From: HGM11416 sp045596285
GTDB taxonomy: Bacteria; Bacillota; Clostridia; Christensenellales; Borkfalkiaceae
Assembly: GCA_045596285.1 (NCBI GenBank)
Contig: JAZOCA010000038.1
Coordinates: 1-8,603 of the forward strand
Length of the DNA stretch: 8,603 bases
Direction of reading: 5' to 3'
Below, piece after piece: positions 7,343-8,603 of this stretch. Each line of letters begins with the position of its first letter. Within the stretch, counting starts at the first letter, position 1. Both the position numbers and the translations under genes were made by a program. Under the pieces are notes generated by a model. The model worked only from the letters and a program-made list of their open reading frames with translations, did no database searches and was not told the origin of the DNA.

Positions 7343-8185
7343 ATGTTAAACAATAGAGTTCTTACTATTCAGGATATTTCTTGTGTTGGACAGTGTTCAT
7401 TGACTGTTGCATTACCTGTCATTTCTTCTTTTGGTACAGAATGTGCAATATTGCCTACAGCTATCTTATCTACTCACACGGCTGGCTTTAAAGGTTACAC
7501 TTGTAGAGACTTAACTGATGATATTACGCCAATTGTAAATCATTGGGAAAGTGAAAAAATTTACTTTGACATCATTTATACTGGATATTTATGTGGCATC
7601 GCTCAAATTAAAATGGTGGAAGACGTTGTTAAGCGTCTAAAAACGAAAGATGGTCTATTTGTAGTAGATCCCGTTATGGCTGACCATGGGAAATTTTATC
7701 CAGGGTTTAACCAGTCTTTTGCAGACTCTATGGCTCGTTTGTGTTCGATTGCTGACGTTATTATTCCAAACATTACTGAAGCTTGTTATTTAACGGGTAC
7801 GCAATACTGTGAAGGTGTTCATTCGTCTGAATATATAAATAAACTGTTAGATAAACTTTCTCTTTTAGGTGCTAAAAAAATTGTTTTAACTGGTGTTTCC
7901 TTTGAGAATAGTAAACTCGGAGTTGCTGTAAGAGATTGTTCTTCGGAAGAAACTTTTTATTACTTCCAAGATAAAATTCCCCATAATTTCCATGGGACTG
8001 GCGACGTATATTCATCTGCTTTGGTCGGTGCTTTATCGATCGGAAAGGATGTTTTTGAAAGTGCTTCAATTGCTGTTGATTTTACTGTTGAGAGCATGAA
8101 ATTATCTTATGATGAAAGGGAAACCCATTGGTATGGCGTTCGTTTCGAAAGGGCTATACCTTACTTATGCGATAGAATTAAATAG
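7343..8185 (+). CDS. pdxY: Pyridoxal/pyridoxamine kinase (PdxY type)
   Basis: The product phosphorylates pyridoxal, pyridoxamine or pyridoxine with ATP in the PLP salvage pathway in the cytosol. Its 280 residues match the usual length for the ribokinase-like B6 kinases. Visible family features are the N-terminal VLTIQDISCVGQCSL segment, the ILPTAILSTHTAGF substrate region, YTGYL, the VVDPVMADHGKFY strand, NITEACYLTG, and the HGTGDVYSSA signature at 217-226, in which D221 is the catalytic base. TAGGAG at 7332-7337, 5 nt before the ATG, fixes the start. It lies 45 bp after thiI, and it makes the cofactor needed by the desulfurase two genes upstream. Related hydroxymethylpyrimidine kinase (ThiD) is the main alternative; the opening region and STHTAGF favour a B6 kinase. 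No sign of truncation. Confidence 0.9.
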   Translation: MLNNRVLTIQDISCVGQCSLTVALPVISSFGTECAILPTAILSTHTAGFKGYTCRDLTDDITPIVNHWESEKIYFDIIYTGYLCGIAQIKMVEDVVKRLKTKDGLFVVDPVMADHGKFYPGFNQSFADSMARLCSIADVIIPNITEACYLTGTQYCEGVHSSEYINKLLDKLSLLGAKKIVLTGVSFENSKLGVAVRDCSSEETFYYFQDKIPHNFHGTGDVYSSALVGALSIGKDVFESASIAVDFTVESMKLSYDERETHWYGVRFERAIPYLCDRIK

Positions 8186-8207
8186 TTAAATAATGTAGGA
8201 GATATCA

Positions 8208-8603
8208 ATGATTATACGACATTTTGAAATAAAAGATATTAAAACCCTTCAAAAGTATCGATATCCCGAAAAAAACGATTTAGAAATATTGGCAATGATA
8301 AATGAATGGAATCATGGTGGATGTAGCGGTAGGTATTTTGAAATGTTTACTGCTATTCATGGAGGACAACCCGTAGGGGAGATCTCTATTCATGAATACA
8401 CTAAGGATTCCGTTTCTGTTGGAATTCACGTTTTCGAGCCATTTAGAAATAAAGGGATAGGCGCAAATTGTTTGAAATTTGCAATAAAAAGAGCAAAAGA
8501 ATTAAATTATGATTTTGCAATTTCATTAGTTGATAAAGGTAATGTTAATGGTGCAGGACTTTTTGAGAAATATGGTTTTATTCCTGAAAGTAAATTCATT
8601 AAC
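8208..8603 (+). CDS. GNAT-family N-acetyltransferase, 3' end outside window
   Basis: The ATG at 8208 follows TAGGAG at 8196-8201 with 6 nt spacing, 22 bp after the kinase gene. The 132 visible residues run open to the window edge. They begin MIIRHFEIKDI, a common GNAT opening, and contain a beta4-type strand VSVGIHVF followed by the acetyl-CoA pyrophosphate loop RNKGIG (motif A) and an LF.KYGF segment (motif B) near the end. GNATs of this type are usually 140-170 residues, so only a short tail is missing. They move an acetyl group from acetyl-CoA to an amine, often a ribosomal-protein N-terminus, an antibiotic or a small metabolite; the substrate here cannot be read from sequence. The short spacing suggests cotranscription with pdxY. 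Confidence 0.88.
   Translation, partial: MIIRHFEIKDIKTLQKYRYPEKNDLEILAMINEWNHGGCSGRYFEMFTAIHGGQPVGEISIHEYTKDSVSVGIHVFEPFRNKGIGANCLKFAIKRAKELNYDFAISLVDKGNVNGAGLFEKYGFIPESKFIN

Noticed and set aside
1..8603. Mobile elements, CRISPR arrays, tRNA or rRNA genes, riboswitches
   Set aside because: No transposase or integrase motif, no regularly spaced repeats and no structured RNA gene were seen; the longest gap without a gene is 74 bp.

Overview
This 8.6-kb window is AT-rich (about one-third G+C by eye) and almost wholly coding. Every supported gene is on the + strand and most start behind good AGGAG-type ribosome binding sites. The gene set and order (U32 protein then mutS2; a cysteine desulfurase then a rhodanese-less thiI) point to a low-GC Firmicute, most likely an uncultured or less-studied member of the Clostridia. 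The taxonomic call is inferred from gene content, not from a marker gene.

Layout. Bases 1-2037 hold the 3' part of a U32-family protein (RlhA/TrhP-type RNA hydroxylase family with a DUF3656-like middle domain); its N-terminus lies before the window. It shares one base with mutS2 (2037-4400), a full-length MutS2 ATPase with KOW-like and Smr domains. A 74-bp gap (4401-4474) carries the best promoter in the window, whose -10 box sits inside a perfect 25-nt inverted repeat. It appears to start a second transcription unit: a small two-helix membrane protein (4475-5026, probably DUF6106), a NifS/IscS-type cysteine desulfurase (5028-6140) and ThiI (6137-7297), packed with a 1-nt gap and then a 4-nt overlap. 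After 45 bp comes a PdxY-type pyridoxal/pyridoxamine kinase (7343-8185), and after 22 bp a GNAT acetyltransferase (from 8208) that runs off the window end.

How the genes fit together. The desulfurase takes sulfur from cysteine using PLP and would hand a persulfide to ThiI, which thiolates U8 of tRNA. The PdxY-like kinase makes the PLP. The U32 protein is expected to hydroxylate rRNA or tRNA and to need an Fe-S cluster, which a desulfurase could help supply. MutS2 is known in Bacillus as a factor that splits collided ribosomes. The window is therefore mostly translation and RNA-modification housekeeping. I see no mobile element, CRISPR array, tRNA, rRNA or defence island.

The points most worth a second look are a MutS2 whose Smr domain has lost its signature residues, the dyad over the promoter of the sulfur operon, the uncharacterised membrane protein joined to nifS-thiI, and a codon-context bias (NAC rather than NAT before valine codons).
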